Of a stretch of 32,224 nt of DNA, positions 15,459 to 22,702 are shown in pieces. The DNA is from a virus, in IMG/VR virus record IMGVR_UViG_3300023049_000080, positions 1 to 32,224 of that record; one strand, 5' to 3'. Under the pieces are notes generated by a model. That model was not told the DNA's origin, did no database searches, and worked only from the letters and a program-made list of their open reading frames with translations. Both the position numbers and the translations under genes were made by a program. Numbering within the stretch: the stretch's first letter is position 1; each line of letters starts with the position of its first letter.

Positions 15459-15490
15459 AAAAAACCCAGTAATTACTTACCGGGTTTTTT
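15459..15490. terminator. bidirectional terminator after chaperone and zinc-finger genes
   Basis: AAAAAACCC (15459-15467) pairs with GGGTTTTTT (15482-15490). Inside it, after an A-C mismatch, GTAA pairs with TTAC around a 4-base loop. T-runs lie on both strands. It ends the plus-strand zinc-finger gene and, on the minus strand, the head and tail-tube operon; the stop of the chaperone extension (15473-15475) lies in the loop. Confidence 0.9.
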
Positions 15491-15667
15491 CATTTTATCA
15501 TGCATTTCTTTTGCATTATCATACCAATAACCTATTCCATGATAATCTAGGTGATCTAGGTACATTTGATCGATAATAGAAGGCGACCAGTGATGCTCAT
15601 TAACTACCGATTTAATCATGTCGTCAATGTTTGCAGCCGCTAGCCACCCATCTAAAAAACCGAGCAA
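15473..15667 (-). CDS. frameshift extension of tail assembly chaperone
   Basis: An ORF without an ATG: it opens at a TTG (15667) and runs in the -1 frame relative to the chaperone, whose stop lies at 15652-15654. The expected product is the chaperone fused at GTT-TTT-TAG to the sequence LDGWLAAANIDDM and onward, about 60 extra residues with many Trp, Tyr and His. Such G/GT-type fusions assist tail polymerisation around the tape measure, and lambda G/T and P2 E/E' are known cases. Independent translation from TTG is less likely. The stop lies in the terminator loop. Confidence 0.75.
   Translation of the reverse strand: MLGFLDGWLAAANIDDMIKSVVNEHHWSPSIIDQMYLDHLDYHGIGYWYDNAKEMHDKMKKPGK
15652..15660 (-). 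other. candidate -1 ribosomal slippage site
   Basis: On the minus strand GTTTTTTAG ends the chaperone frame as GTT TTT TAG. A slip of one base back leaves the phenylalanine tRNA on TTT and turns the stop TAG into TTA (Leu) plus G, continuing in the extension frame. Six T and a stop codon in the A-site are a plausible slippery context, although it is not a perfect X-XXY-YYZ heptamer. No clear downstream stimulatory structure was found by eye. Confidence 0.6.
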
Positions 15668-16080
15668 AGTTGATTTAAAGTGTCGAAATCATCCTTTTCT
15701 AATTCCTTAATATCCACTTCTTGAAGCATGGTTATATAGGCAATTATTCTCAAAGTGTAGGTTCCTAACTTTTTTTGTACTTCCAATCCGTCCATTAAAA
15801 CATGCTTATCCGCAGCTTTAATCCTGCTTCTAATTTCAACTTTTTTAATAGCCAAAGAGGAATCTTCTTTATCCGTAAATAAAGGGTATCTTAAGGTATA
15901 TTCAACTTTTCCTTTTGAATCTATAATTAACAAGCCATCTTCAACGGCTTCAATCATGTCCTCGTATTCATCATAAATTTTAGAATCTGGCATTTTACCT
16001 CTTCTAAATTCTTTTTTTAAATGTTTCTCTAAATAACTTTTTACATCTTTAAAGGCGACTTCTTTGTTTACTTTGCTCAT
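15652..16080 (-). CDS. tail assembly chaperone
   Basis: A 142-residue mainly helical cytoplasmic protein between tail tube and tape measure, where Mu gp41, P2 E and lambda G sit. It begins with a lysine-rich helix (KDVKSYLEKHLKKEFRRGK), has a small beta part (VEYTLRYPLF) and a helical C-terminus (YTLRIIAYITMLQEVDIKELEKDDF). No catalytic motif. Function is inferred from position, small size and especially the -1 frameshifted extension. It follows the tail tube gene by 84 bases, a gap that holds a GGCGG hairpin. Confidence 0.75.
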   Translation of the reverse strand: MSKVNKEVAFKDVKSYLEKHLKKEFRRGKMPDSKIYDEYEDMIEAVEDGLLIIDSKGKVEYTLRYPLFTDKEDSSLAIKKVEIRSRIKAADKHVLMDGLEVQKKLGTYTLRIIAYITMLQEVDIKELEKDDFDTLNQLCSVF

Positions 16081-16094
16081 TGGTTTGATATTAT

Positions 16095-16112
16095 GGCGGT
16101 TATTACACCGCC
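16095..16112 (-). repeat. GGCGG hairpin downstream of tail tube gene
   Basis: GGCGGTTATTACACCGCC is a 6-base-pair GC stem with a 6-base loop, 52 bases after the tail tube stop. It is nearly identical (17 of 18 bases) to the hairpin after the major capsid gene. No T-run follows on the minus strand, so it is not a classical terminator. Confidence 0.75.
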
Positions 16113-16164
16113 GTTGATTAATTTACTCTCTATGCTGCTTTTAAGCAAGCCTAATGCGTTATTA

Positions 16165-16575
16165 TTAAAGTTGCTCTAGCTTACCACCTCCAGCGATTTT
16201 AGCTGTTAACTGGGCCGTGTTGCTATCGATTTGTATGTCTCCAACAAACTTTCCTCTACCTCTCCATGTGATTCCAGAAATATGCGTAAAAGTCCACGTG
16301 GCTAAATCTGTATTTTCAGCCAATTTTGGTAGATTTAAAAGCTCGTTATTGCTTATGAAATCAGCTTGCAAAGGCCCTTCAAAAGACCAGCGGACCCTAT
16401 TAACTTGATCGATAAATTCACCTCCACCAGTAATCATATTTGCGTCATCGTTGGATCTAAAACCACCTGGATCGAGCGTGTAAGATTCGTTGGATTTAGT
16501 AGCAAATTTAAAGCTTCCTAAAGTCGGGTGGTTGCAGGTTATTTCTATAATGTCTCCTCCTGTGTATTTTGCCAT
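16165..16575 (-). CDS. tail tube protein
   Basis: A 136-residue protein directly after the sheath gene, the usual place of the Mu gpM-type tube. Strand-rich: an N-terminal IIEITCNHPTLGSFKFATKSNESYTLDPGG, a middle RWSFEGPLQADFISNNELLNLPKLAE, and a C-terminal TWRGRGKFVGDIQIDSNTAQLTAKIAGGG. The closing strand-turn pattern G-x-G-x-hydrophobic-x-G-D is typical of tube subunits, whose rings form the DNA channel. It is highly expressed in such phages; a stable hairpin follows the gene. Start at ATG in a CAAAAACAAA leader. Confidence 0.85.
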   Translation of the reverse strand: MAKYTGGDIIEITCNHPTLGSFKFATKSNESYTLDPGGFRSNDDANMITGGGEFIDQVNRVRWSFEGPLQADFISNNELLNLPKLAENTDLATWTFTHISGITWRGRGKFVGDIQIDSNTAQLTAKIAGGGKLEQL

Positions 16576-16602
16576 TTTGTTTTTGTTTTTTGTATTGGTT
16601 AA

Positions 16603-18120
16603 TTAAAATCCAGCCTCCACTGTGGTTGATTCTATTCTAGCAATCCCAGTTCTTTTGTATCTGAAAAAAGTTTCAAACCTATCTGGATTTGATTCTCCCC
16701 TTTGAACTGAACAACTTTCTTTTGAAAATTCTGGATCAGTAATCAAGGCCCTAGTTGCTAAATCTTCAAAGTAATCAGACAAGATACTTTGCCATTGCCT
16801 TGGTTTAATAGTTCTCTGAGCGTCTGAAACTTGATTATCTGCTATAATAACGTGATCTTTTACGCTTAGAGTTTCTAAAATCCCGTAACCCTCCCTAACA
16901 TTAAAATCTATGTTTAGGTTTCTAGGATAAGCATATTGCAAAGGAACCTCTCCTTCTGGATGATAGGTTGTAACTAAATCCTGAACCTTATATGCTCCGT
17001 TTTCCAAAATAACAGTTGAGCATCCTTTTTTGACTAATAAATCTCTATTATTATAGTCGGACATATCGCCAATATCTCCAGAATTAGGAGTTGGCATATC
17101 TGGATAACTTTGATTGTTTACCGTTAACTGTGGCGTGTCTTGAGCTATTCTTGCGAATATTGCAACCATGTTTGAAGCAGCTTCCCACGTGCATCCATCT
17201 GATTTTGGAGCTGGGCAAAGCACGTTAGTAACCTGACTTATTCTATCCGTGGCTCCTGTTATTGCTACCAAATCGTCCTTATCATCTAAAGTGCTACCGA
17301 AAAAAGCTAAAGAAGGTTTAAAGTCAATCGGATTATACCTTCCAGTTGGTGTTGTTCCATAGGGTATACCATTAAATTGTTCAAAAGCTTCCAGCTTATC
17401 AACGTAAGGATTAATTATAGAAGTATACCACGTAGATCCAAATTGAGCGAGACTAGGTAGTAAATCTACCGTTCCAGCTCCTTCCGTCCTGTTTGTTTGA
17501 GAATAAGTAACTCCAGCAGAATCTCCTTCATTGCTTATCACTACATTACCCTCCTTGCTTGTCGCTCCTTTCCATTTAGTTGTAAATGTAACCACAGCCC
17601 CCGTTGAAGTTGCTGTAAATCCAGAACCTAAAACCGAGTTAACAGCTAAAACAACTTTAGCCGCTATTTGAGTTGGTGTATCATCCTTAACAACTGAATA
17701 ATCATAAGTCTGGAAATCTAAATTATCCCTTCCGTTTACTTTTAAGGTATGAGTTGCGTTTTTTGTCGCGTTACCTGTAACTGTCCATTCTATAGATGTA
17801 GCGGTTGCATCGTTTGCGGTTTCTTGCGGAAATACTACTGTAGGAATACCCGCAACTCCTGGTGAATTTACGGGACGTAAAATTCTTAAAATTTGATGAA
17901 TTGGACTACCAAAACCATAAAGCTCTCCAGCTTCTTGAGCCGAGGTGACTTCTTTTTTTACGGTATCTAAAGTCCCTTGGTTCGCCGTGTTGGCTTCTCC
18001 AAATATTGCAATAATTTGGTTTAGATTTGCGCTGGTATCGTTAAAGAATCCTTTAGTGATTCTGTAACCAGCCACTCTGGCTCTACGCTCTAAACCTACT
18101 GCCGTTGAAATTGCTGCCAT
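16603..18120 (-). CDS. tail sheath protein
   Basis: A 505-residue contractile sheath of the Mu gpL type. The N-terminal domain (VGLERRARVAGYRITKGFF) and the inserted beta domain (about 120-210: THTLKVNGRDNLDFQTYDYSVVKDDTP and TFTTKWKGATSKEGNVV) are followed by the conserved C-terminal helical part with LSVKDHVIIADNQVSDAQRTIKPRQWQSILSDYFEDLATRALI. The protein wraps the tube and contracts to drive it through the cell envelope. Its neighbours (terminator, sheath, tube, chaperone) are in the normal order. The final strand (GIARIESTTVEAGF) is the usual interlocking arm. Confidence 0.93.
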   Translation of the reverse strand: MAAISTAVGLERRARVAGYRITKGFFNDTSANLNQIIAIFGEANTANQGTLDTVKKEVTSAQEAGELYGFGSPIHQILRILRPVNSPGVAGIPTVVFPQETANDATATSIEWTVTGNATKNATHTLKVNGRDNLDFQTYDYSVVKDDTPTQIAAKVVLAVNSVLGSGFTATSTGAVVTFTTKWKGATSKEGNVVISNEGDSAGVTYSQTNRTEGAGTVDLLPSLAQFGSTWYTSIINPYVDKLEAFEQFNGIPYGTTPTGRYNPIDFKPSLAFFGSTLDDKDDLVAITGATDRISQVTNVLCPAPKSDGCTWEAASNMVAIFARIAQDTPQLTVNNQSYPDMPTPNSGDIGDMSDYNNRDLLVKKGCSTVILENGAYKVQDLVTTYHPEGEVPLQYAYPRNLNIDFNVREGYGILETLSVKDHVIIADNQVSDAQRTIKPRQWQSILSDYFEDLATRALITDPEFSKESCSVQRGESNPDRFETFFRYKRTGIARIESTTVEAGF

Positions 18121-18138
18121 AGTTTTTTTTATTTTTAA

Positions 18139-18738
18139 TTAATTAATTAATTCGTATTTATATCCTAATTCTGTATTGGATAATTTGACGTTTGTAAGAT
18201 TATTTGTTATCTCTACACCTTCCCAAACTTTGTAATCTTGGTAAAATCTAACATTATGATTAAGCCGTGCCATGCTCACAAAACTTGCGTCTTGATTATT
18301 ATTTGGCTCATAAGGTTCGATATTCTGAACGTTTGATGACATAACCAAACCAGGAACAAAATCTAATGTCACATAAAAATTACTTTGCAAAATTGCCTTA
18401 ATCTGAAAAGTGATTTTGTCCCTCAGATTCGTGCTTAGCAAGTCCCCTCTTTTTGTCGAAGTCTGTTTAGCTACTGCCCAGGTATCAATTGTAAATGTGG
18501 CATCTTCTTGCGAGCCATGCTGGTTTATAGATTCTGGATTTAAGCTTTCAAATCTTACATTAATGACTAAAATTTCGCTCTTATCAATTGGAACCATTCG
18601 ATCAACGAAAACATTAATCGGAAAAGTATCTTCTTGTAATACTTTTTGATTCTCCAATTCCGTTTTAAGGATAGCGGCAATCTTATGCTTAATAAGCTCA
18701 ACGCCCGAAGGTTCAATAATAGTGTTAATCAGTGCCAT
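18139..18738 (-). CDS. tail terminator/completion protein
   Basis: A 199-residue protein between the connector gene and the sheath, the position of the tail terminator in Mu-like and lambda-like genomes. It shows an N-terminal helix (IEPSGVELIKHKIAAILKTELENQ), then FPINVFVDRMVPIDKSEILVINVRFESL, an alternating strand pattern of the gpU-like/terminator fold, a Thr/Asp strand (ATFTIDTWAVA) and a helix with RDKITFQIKAILQ. Ring formation at the end of the tube is inferred. It overlaps the upstream gene by 14 bases. Confidence 0.6.
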   Translation of the reverse strand: MALINTIIEPSGVELIKHKIAAILKTELENQKVLQEDTFPINVFVDRMVPIDKSEILVINVRFESLNPESINQHGSQEDATFTIDTWAVAKQTSTKRGDLLSTNLRDKITFQIKAILQSNFYVTLDFVPGLVMSSNVQNIEPYEPNNNQDASFVSMARLNHNVRFYQDYKVWEGVEITNNLTNVKLSNTELGYKYELIN

Positions 18739-19108
18739 AATCGCCTAATATACAAGTTATCATTCCTAAAGTTTCGTCTGGAAAGTTTTCGGTAATAACG
18801 TAATTTCTTAAATTACCTGTTGAATCTTTTACATTAACTAAGTGATTCAATAGATTTACTTCATTATTATTATCCCTAGGGTTATAATCTTTGCTTAACA
18901 AATCCGCTTCATCTAAACAAATATGAGCATTTTTACTATTAACAGGTAAACCATCAGAATCGAAATTAATATGATGTTTAGAGGCTAAACCATCTGTTTC
19001 GATAGTTAAGCCGCTAACTGGATGGATTAAAGTGATTTTTTCACCAAATCCGCCCTTCATAATTTTTTTAGCGTCCCTTCTGGCTTTTGCTAATAGTTTT
19101 CCGCTCAT
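18725..19108 (-). CDS. head-tail connector (head closure) protein
   Basis: A 127-residue beta-rich protein after the capsid gene. A short helical basic start (LLAKARRDAKKIMKGGFGEKITLIHPVSGLTIETDGLASK) leads to G-x-x-I-T-L-x-x-P-x-G, the strand-turn-strand pattern of FII-like head closure proteins. A middle with hydrophobic strands (AHICLDEADLL) and a C-terminal ITCILGD follow. It would bridge the portal ring and tail terminator. Evidence is position plus this pattern, so sub-family is uncertain. Confidence 0.5.
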   Translation of the reverse strand: MSGKLLAKARRDAKKIMKGGFGEKITLIHPVSGLTIETDGLASKHHINFDSDGLPVNSKNAHICLDEADLLSKDYNPRDNNNEVNLLNHLVNVKDSTGNLRNYVITENFPDETLGMITCILGDYGTD

Positions 19109-19111
19109 TAT

Positions 19112-19294
19112 TTATTTCTTATCTGGTTTAGGTTTTTTCTGATCCTTTGGCTCTTTTTTTACCTCTTCAACAAAACCTCCTTTAAGGCTCTCTGTGACGT
19201 TTACAAATTTTGATTCATTAACAATTTCGCCCTTTACGGCAATTTTGTTATTTGCCAAAAGATGCTTAAAAGTTTTAATTTTATACTGTTTCAT
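19112..19294 (-). CDS. small basic protein after the capsid gene
   Basis: A 60-residue protein with a short beta-like start (YKIKTFKHLLANNKIAVKGEIV) and a very basic Pro/Lys-rich tail (EEVKKEPKDQKKPKPDKK). No family was recognised. It lies between the major capsid protein and the connector, where small head-completion or assembly factors often sit. The lysine-rich tail suggests contact with nucleic acid or disordered packing, an inference only. It begins shortly after the GGCGG hairpin at 19310-19327. Confidence 0.55.
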   Translation of the reverse strand: MKQYKIKTFKHLLANNKIAVKGEIVNESKFVNVTESLKGGFVEEVKKEPKDQKKPKPDKK

Positions 19295-19309
19295 CTGTTT
19301 TTTTATTAA

Positions 19310-19327
19310 GGCGGTTTTTACACCGCC
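19310..19327 (-). repeat. GGCGG hairpin downstream of major capsid gene
   Basis: GGCGGTTTTTACACCGCC forms a 6-base-pair GC stem with a 6-base loop, 26 bases after the capsid stop. It is nearly identical to the hairpin after the tail tube gene (16095-16112). No T-run follows on the minus strand, so mRNA protection or processing is a better guess than termination. Confidence 0.75.
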
Positions 19328-19353
19328 ATTAAATTATACTTATTACTGCGCTT

Positions 19354-20433
19354 TTACGCGAGTACCTGTGCTGTGTAAATTCTGTCGATTGTGATTGGCA
19401 TTGCCAATGGAGCAGATGTGATTTCAAGAGTTGAACTCATCGTTTTAGAATCTGAATAAGCTCTAAGCAAAAATTCAGCTTCTGTTATAGATGGCATTGA
19501 CGCGTTTTCGCCACCTATTTGACGATCTACCATGTTAGGTAATCCTCCAAAAACTGTTTTTGCCATAAAATCATCTGGTATAAAAACCGCTTTGTTAGCG
19601 TCTAAATAATACGCTGTAGTTCCGTCTGCTTGTGTGTACTTTTGGTTGTAAGTCCAAAGATTGATATTAAAATCTCCAGCGGCTACTTGACCGTGAAAAG
19701 CAAAACCAGTAACGTTGTCAAATTCTGGAGATTGTACATCAGCACGGTTAATACGTCTGTTATCAGCTTTGGCTTTAAAAACTGGATTAGTTAATAAAGC
19801 GGCTAAACCTTCTCCACGCATTACCATATTAAGTGTCATTGAAGAACTTGCTCCAACGTCTCTTAAAAAAGTACCTGCGTTTTTTAGACTAGCTAAAGGA
19901 TTAGCGGTAGCCTTGTTAAAGTATTCATCAGCCCCTAAATCAACCATTGAAGCCGCCTTTCTTTTATAATCAATAGAATCACCATTAATTAGCTCAACAA
20001 TTCCAGTCTGCATCACATCCGCTTGCTGCTTTCTAATTGATCTTTCAATTTTAGATCGCATTTTACGAATATTTTTAAGCGCATTTTGAGCGATAATTGC
20101 GTTAACGTTTGAATTTTCCAATCCAACGCCTAAAGCGATAGTACTCATGTAAACTTCATCTCTTTGAAAATCATATTCCTCACGAAAATATGGAGGTTGA
20201 AATTTCTTTTCAGTAACAATGCTGAATTTATTTTTATTCCCTTCCGTAAATCTTCGAACGTCTACGGCTATGCTATCGTTATCCCGTTGAACCTCTAAAT
20301 CTACTTCCAAAGTCATTGCTGTTTCTCTAGGAAAGAATCCTGAAAATCCTGCTAAAACTGGTTTATCTTCAACAAAAGTTCCGACTACCTTACTGGCAAT
20401 CGTTTTTGTGTGATTCTGAATTGTGATCGCCAT
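19354..20433 (-). CDS. major capsid protein, lambda gpE family
   Basis: A 359-residue HK97-fold capsid subunit of the lambda gpE type. Family features: FPRETAMTLEVDLEVQRDNDSIAVDVRR near residues 34-61, a long helical spine (IIAQNALKNIRKMRSKIERSIRKQQADVMQTGIVEL), a central G-loop/A-domain with GEGLAALLTNPVFKAKADNRR, and a C-terminal beta part ending ITIDRIYTAQVLA. It forms the icosahedral shell with the decoration protein upstream (one-base TAATG overlap) and is cut or matured together with the S49 protease two genes upstream. Highly expressed; a stable hairpin follows. Confidence 0.92.
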   Translation of the reverse strand: MAITIQNHTKTIASKVVGTFVEDKPVLAGFSGFFPRETAMTLEVDLEVQRDNDSIAVDVRRFTEGNKNKFSIVTEKKFQPPYFREEYDFQRDEVYMSTIALGVGLENSNVNAIIAQNALKNIRKMRSKIERSIRKQQADVMQTGIVELINGDSIDYKRKAASMVDLGADEYFNKATANPLASLKNAGTFLRDVGASSSMTLNMVMRGEGLAALLTNPVFKAKADNRRINRADVQSPEFDNVTGFAFHGQVAAGDFNINLWTYNQKYTQADGTTAYYLDANKAVFIPDDFMAKTVFGGLPNMVDRQIGGENASMPSITEAEFLLRAYSDSKTMSSTLEITSAPLAMPITIDRIYTAQVLA

Positions 20434-20873
20434 TAGTTGTCTATTTTAGTTTGTTCTTGGACTGCGAATATCACAAATCCTAAATCGTTTAATACGTCTC
20501 TTAAAGCCTTGTTTCCTACAACGGTATCAAGCGTCACACTTGTTGGTAGTTGTAAAAGAGTACCGTCAATATCCCCGCTGATAGCGTAATCAATAGCAGC
20601 GGTTGCACCTGAGGCTAAAGTTTCATCATTCATGAAAGTAATACCTATCACGTCGGCTAAATTACTTGCAGTTGCTAATTCAACTTGACCAGCCGTACCG
20701 GTGTCTCTAACAACCAACTGACCTGTTGTGGCGTTTTGAGACGCCGCTGGGTCTAAGTTGTTAGCTAAAACTCCCTTGGCAAATCTAGCGCCATATAGGA
20801 ATAAATTTTGTCTTACGAAATCAACCGTTGATTGGTTGTTGGTTGCATTTCTTTGTGTTGCGTTTATGCTCAT
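20433..20873 (-). CDS. head decoration protein (gpD position)
   Basis: A 146-residue protein between the S49 protease and the major capsid protein, exactly where lambda gpD lies. It is Ala/Thr-rich and beta-stranded: NLFLYGARFAKGVLANNLD at the start, VRDTGTAGQVELATASNLADVIGITF with the GxT/V turn and polar loops of decoration proteins, AIDYAISGDIDGTLLQL and RDVLNDLGFVIFAV. It likely trims and stabilises the capsid after expansion. The sequence alone does not prove trimer formation. Confidence 0.65.
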   Translation of the reverse strand: MSINATQRNATNNQSTVDFVRQNLFLYGARFAKGVLANNLDPAASQNATTGQLVVRDTGTAGQVELATASNLADVIGITFMNDETLASGATAAIDYAISGDIDGTLLQLPTSVTLDTVVGNKALRDVLNDLGFVIFAVQEQTKIDN

Positions 20874-20876
20874 AAT

Positions 20877-22103
20877 TTATTTGAGTTTAAAGTTAAATGC
20901 TGAGTTTAGTTCCTTTTGTTCATCGGAAAGTCCAGCATCAAGAGTTGATTCCCCAGTTTGTAAATCTATATTAGATTCTTTTTCTAGTTGCTCAACTGTT
21001 TTCATTTTGCTAGATTTAACTAGCAATTTTTCGCGTTGAGAATTTGATATCTCCAAGCCGCTTTCAATCCCTTCCATCACCGCTTTGGAATCAGTTTCTG
21101 AATGAGCCAACCAGCTTTGGACTCTTTCGGATTCAGCAGTTACACCCATAGCAAGAACCTCGCTAAAAAGCTCTGGATGCGTGTTTTTAAGTTCCTGTTT
21201 TGTCATTGTTTTTGAATTAAAATTAATATTGGTAATATTGTTGTTTGTTATTATTTTTTGGAATAAATCCTCCATTGTAGATCTTCCATCTAGGTAAACT
21301 CCTGTGTCGTCTTTTGCAAATATTGCATTTCCATTAAGTTGCTCGTTTGTTAATTTAGGTCTATTTTCCTGTAATGTAGAAATAAACCTTTCATTAACTG
21401 GATCTAAAAGCTCATTAACTAATAAAGTATAATTATCATTATTTAAAGCCTCCTCAATTGGCTTATTTTTTAAAACTGATTTTGTGGCATAAAGTCTAAT
21501 ATATTTAACTCCGTCCTTTTCGCTATTGGCTTGCCTTCCCTCTGTCTGTAACATGGTTCCTAAACTTCCAACCATTGACATATCACTTTGATAGTATATA
21601 CCATCAGCGGCGCTGGCTATGCCATAAGCCGCACTGGCTAGTGTTCCTCCTTTCGAGATTAAAACGTAAACTGGCTTGTCCATTGCTTTAACCTCGTTAA
21701 TCGTGTCGACCATTATTTCAACCGCAGCTGTGGAGCCTCCACCAGAATCCATGTCAAAAATAAATCCTTTAACGCGGTTGTCTTTCGCCATCGATAAAAC
21801 GTTTTTTGAAACGTCTAACATTCCTAAAGTCGAAGCACCTCCGCCCATTAAAATAGGTCCGTTTATTTTTACAATTCCAACGCCGTTAAATTCGTCTTGG
21901 TTTTCTAATTCATAAGTCCGCCTAATTAACCGATCTTCACTATTAAATACAATGTCAAAAGAATCATTTTTAATATCTTTAAGAGTGTCAAATTTGATTC
22001 CGTTCTTTACATCGCTTAAAACTGAAAGCATGGCTGGTAACGTAAAAGAATCAACGCAAAATGGCGTCAATCCGTAAATCTCTTTAGCTAGTTGAAAATT
22101 CAT
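20877..22103 (-). CDS. S49 capsid protease with C-terminal scaffold-like domain
   Basis: A 408-residue protein of the SppA/lambda gpC family. The N-terminal domain carries the oxyanion and nucleophile region: FDMDSGGGS (116-124), then KGGTLASAAYGIASAADGIY (151-170) with the likely nucleophile Ser157 in LAS-AAY, MVGSLGTM, and a lysine (K208 or K212) in YATKSVLKNKP as the probable base. After about 295 the sequence becomes helical and acidic (ELFSEVLAMGV, EQLEKESN), like a scaffold. An in-frame Met300 at 21206, preceded by the leader AAAAACA, could start a separate scaffold product as Nu3 does in lambda. Co-oriented with decoration and capsid genes. Confidence 0.88.
   Translation of the reverse strand: MNFQLAKEIYGLTPFCVDSFTLPAMLSVLSDVKNGIKFDTLKDIKNDSFDIVFNSEDRLIRRTYELENQDEFNGVGIVKINGPILMGGGASTLGMLDVSKNVLSMAKDNRVKGFIFDMDSGGGSTAAVEIMVDTINEVKAMDKPVYVLISKGGTLASAAYGIASAADGIYYQSDMSMVGSLGTMLQTEGRQANSEKDGVKYIRLYATKSVLKNKPIEEALNNDNYTLLVNELLDPVNERFISTLQENRPKLTNEQLNGNAIFAKDDTGVYLDGRSTMEDLFQKIITNNNITNINFNSKTMTKQELKNTHPELFSEVLAMGVTAESERVQSWLAHSETDSKAVMEGIESGLEISNSQREKLLVKSSKMKTVEQLEKESNIDLQTGESTLDAGLSDEQKELNSAFNFKLK
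21206..21206 (-). other. internal ATG (Met300), possible scaffold start
   Basis: The in-frame ATG of the S49 protease gene has a TTCAAAAACA leader, the same A-rich pattern as other starts here. Translation from it would give a 109-residue acidic helical protein ending at 20877, matching the scaffold part of the lambda C/Nu3 arrangement. Inferred, not directly shown. Confidence 0.4.
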
Positions 22104-22172
22104 ATTACAATATTAACGATTATTTTTTTATCATAAGTTTTTTTGATAGTTTTATTTTTTTTGATAGCTAAT
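22104..22172 (-). other. intergenic gap with duplicated CTATCAAAAAAA motif
   Basis: This 69-base gap between the lysis genes and the protease holds two copies of TTTTTTTGATAG (plus strand; 22138-22149 and 22156-22167), 18 bases apart. No promoter consensus or terminator hairpin is clear. It may be a remnant duplication or a binding site. Confidence 0.4.
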
Positions 22173-22667
22173 TTACCTTAACTTTCCAGCTACACCTTTA
22201 ATCTTTTCATAACCTCTTGATCCAAATAAGGCAACCACCATTAATGATAATAAAGTGACTAAAAGATTAACCCAATGATCTTCAACTTTAAAACTTTTAA
22301 TTGCAGAATCTAAAATCATAATTATAAAAGTAAAAACTAAAGTTCCAGCAGTAGCATAGGGACGTATATTTTTTGAAGCCCAAGAATCTGACTCCATATC
22401 CGATTGCCAGCGTTTTGTAATTTCTTGCATTTCTATTTTATCTAATTCTGCCTGTGAATTAAGCATTTTTTTATCCATTTCGGAAAGGTCTGGTGAATCA
22501 TTTATTTTATTCACTAAATCGCCTAAACCCTTAATTCCTGTAAAACTTCCAGCAAGTTGTAAAAGCTCTGGAGCAACTTTAGTTCCTTTTTCAACCAACC
22601 ATCTGAGACTATCGCCTACTCTTGTGGTTCCGTTTTTTTCTTTGTAACTCGGTTTTGGATCTACCAT
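22173..22667 (-). CDS. holin-like membrane protein (3TM-holin family pattern)
   Basis: A 164-residue protein. A helical N-half ends in EMQEITKRWQSDMESDSWASKNIRPY (about 79-104), the conserved R-W-x-x-D-M-x-S-D-S-W-x-x-K-N-I-R-P motif of the holin family known from gene-transfer-agent release proteins. It is followed by two hydrophobic helices (ATAGTLVFTFIIMILDSAIKS; WVNLLVTLLSLMVVALFGS) and a basic RGYEKIKG tail. It probably forms the lysis pore or supports the endolysin. The start codon is the first of a duplicated 19-base segment shared with the endolysin 3' end. Confidence 0.7.
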   Translation of the reverse strand: MVDPKPSYKEKNGTTRVGDSLRWLVEKGTKVAPELLQLAGSFTGIKGLGDLVNKINDSPDLSEMDKKMLNSQAELDKIEMQEITKRWQSDMESDSWASKNIRPYATAGTLVFTFIIMILDSAIKSFKVEDHWVNLLVTLLSLMVVALFGSRGYEKIKGVAGKLR

Positions 22668-22702
22668 CTTCTGTTTGTTTTTACTACCATCTTCTGTTTG
22701 TT
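22661..22702 (-). repeat. 19-base duplication at endolysin-holin junction
   Basis: CTACCATCTTCTGTTTGTT occurs at 22661-22679 and 22684-22702 (23-base period). One copy holds the holin start ATGGTAG and the other the endolysin end AGATGGTAG. Before duplication the two genes would have overlapped at ATGG-TAG. Confidence 0.85.

Noticed and set aside
15473-15667. Independent gene starting with TTG at 15667
   Set aside because: No ATG, no leader, and exact -1 frame overlap with the chaperone fit a frameshift product better.
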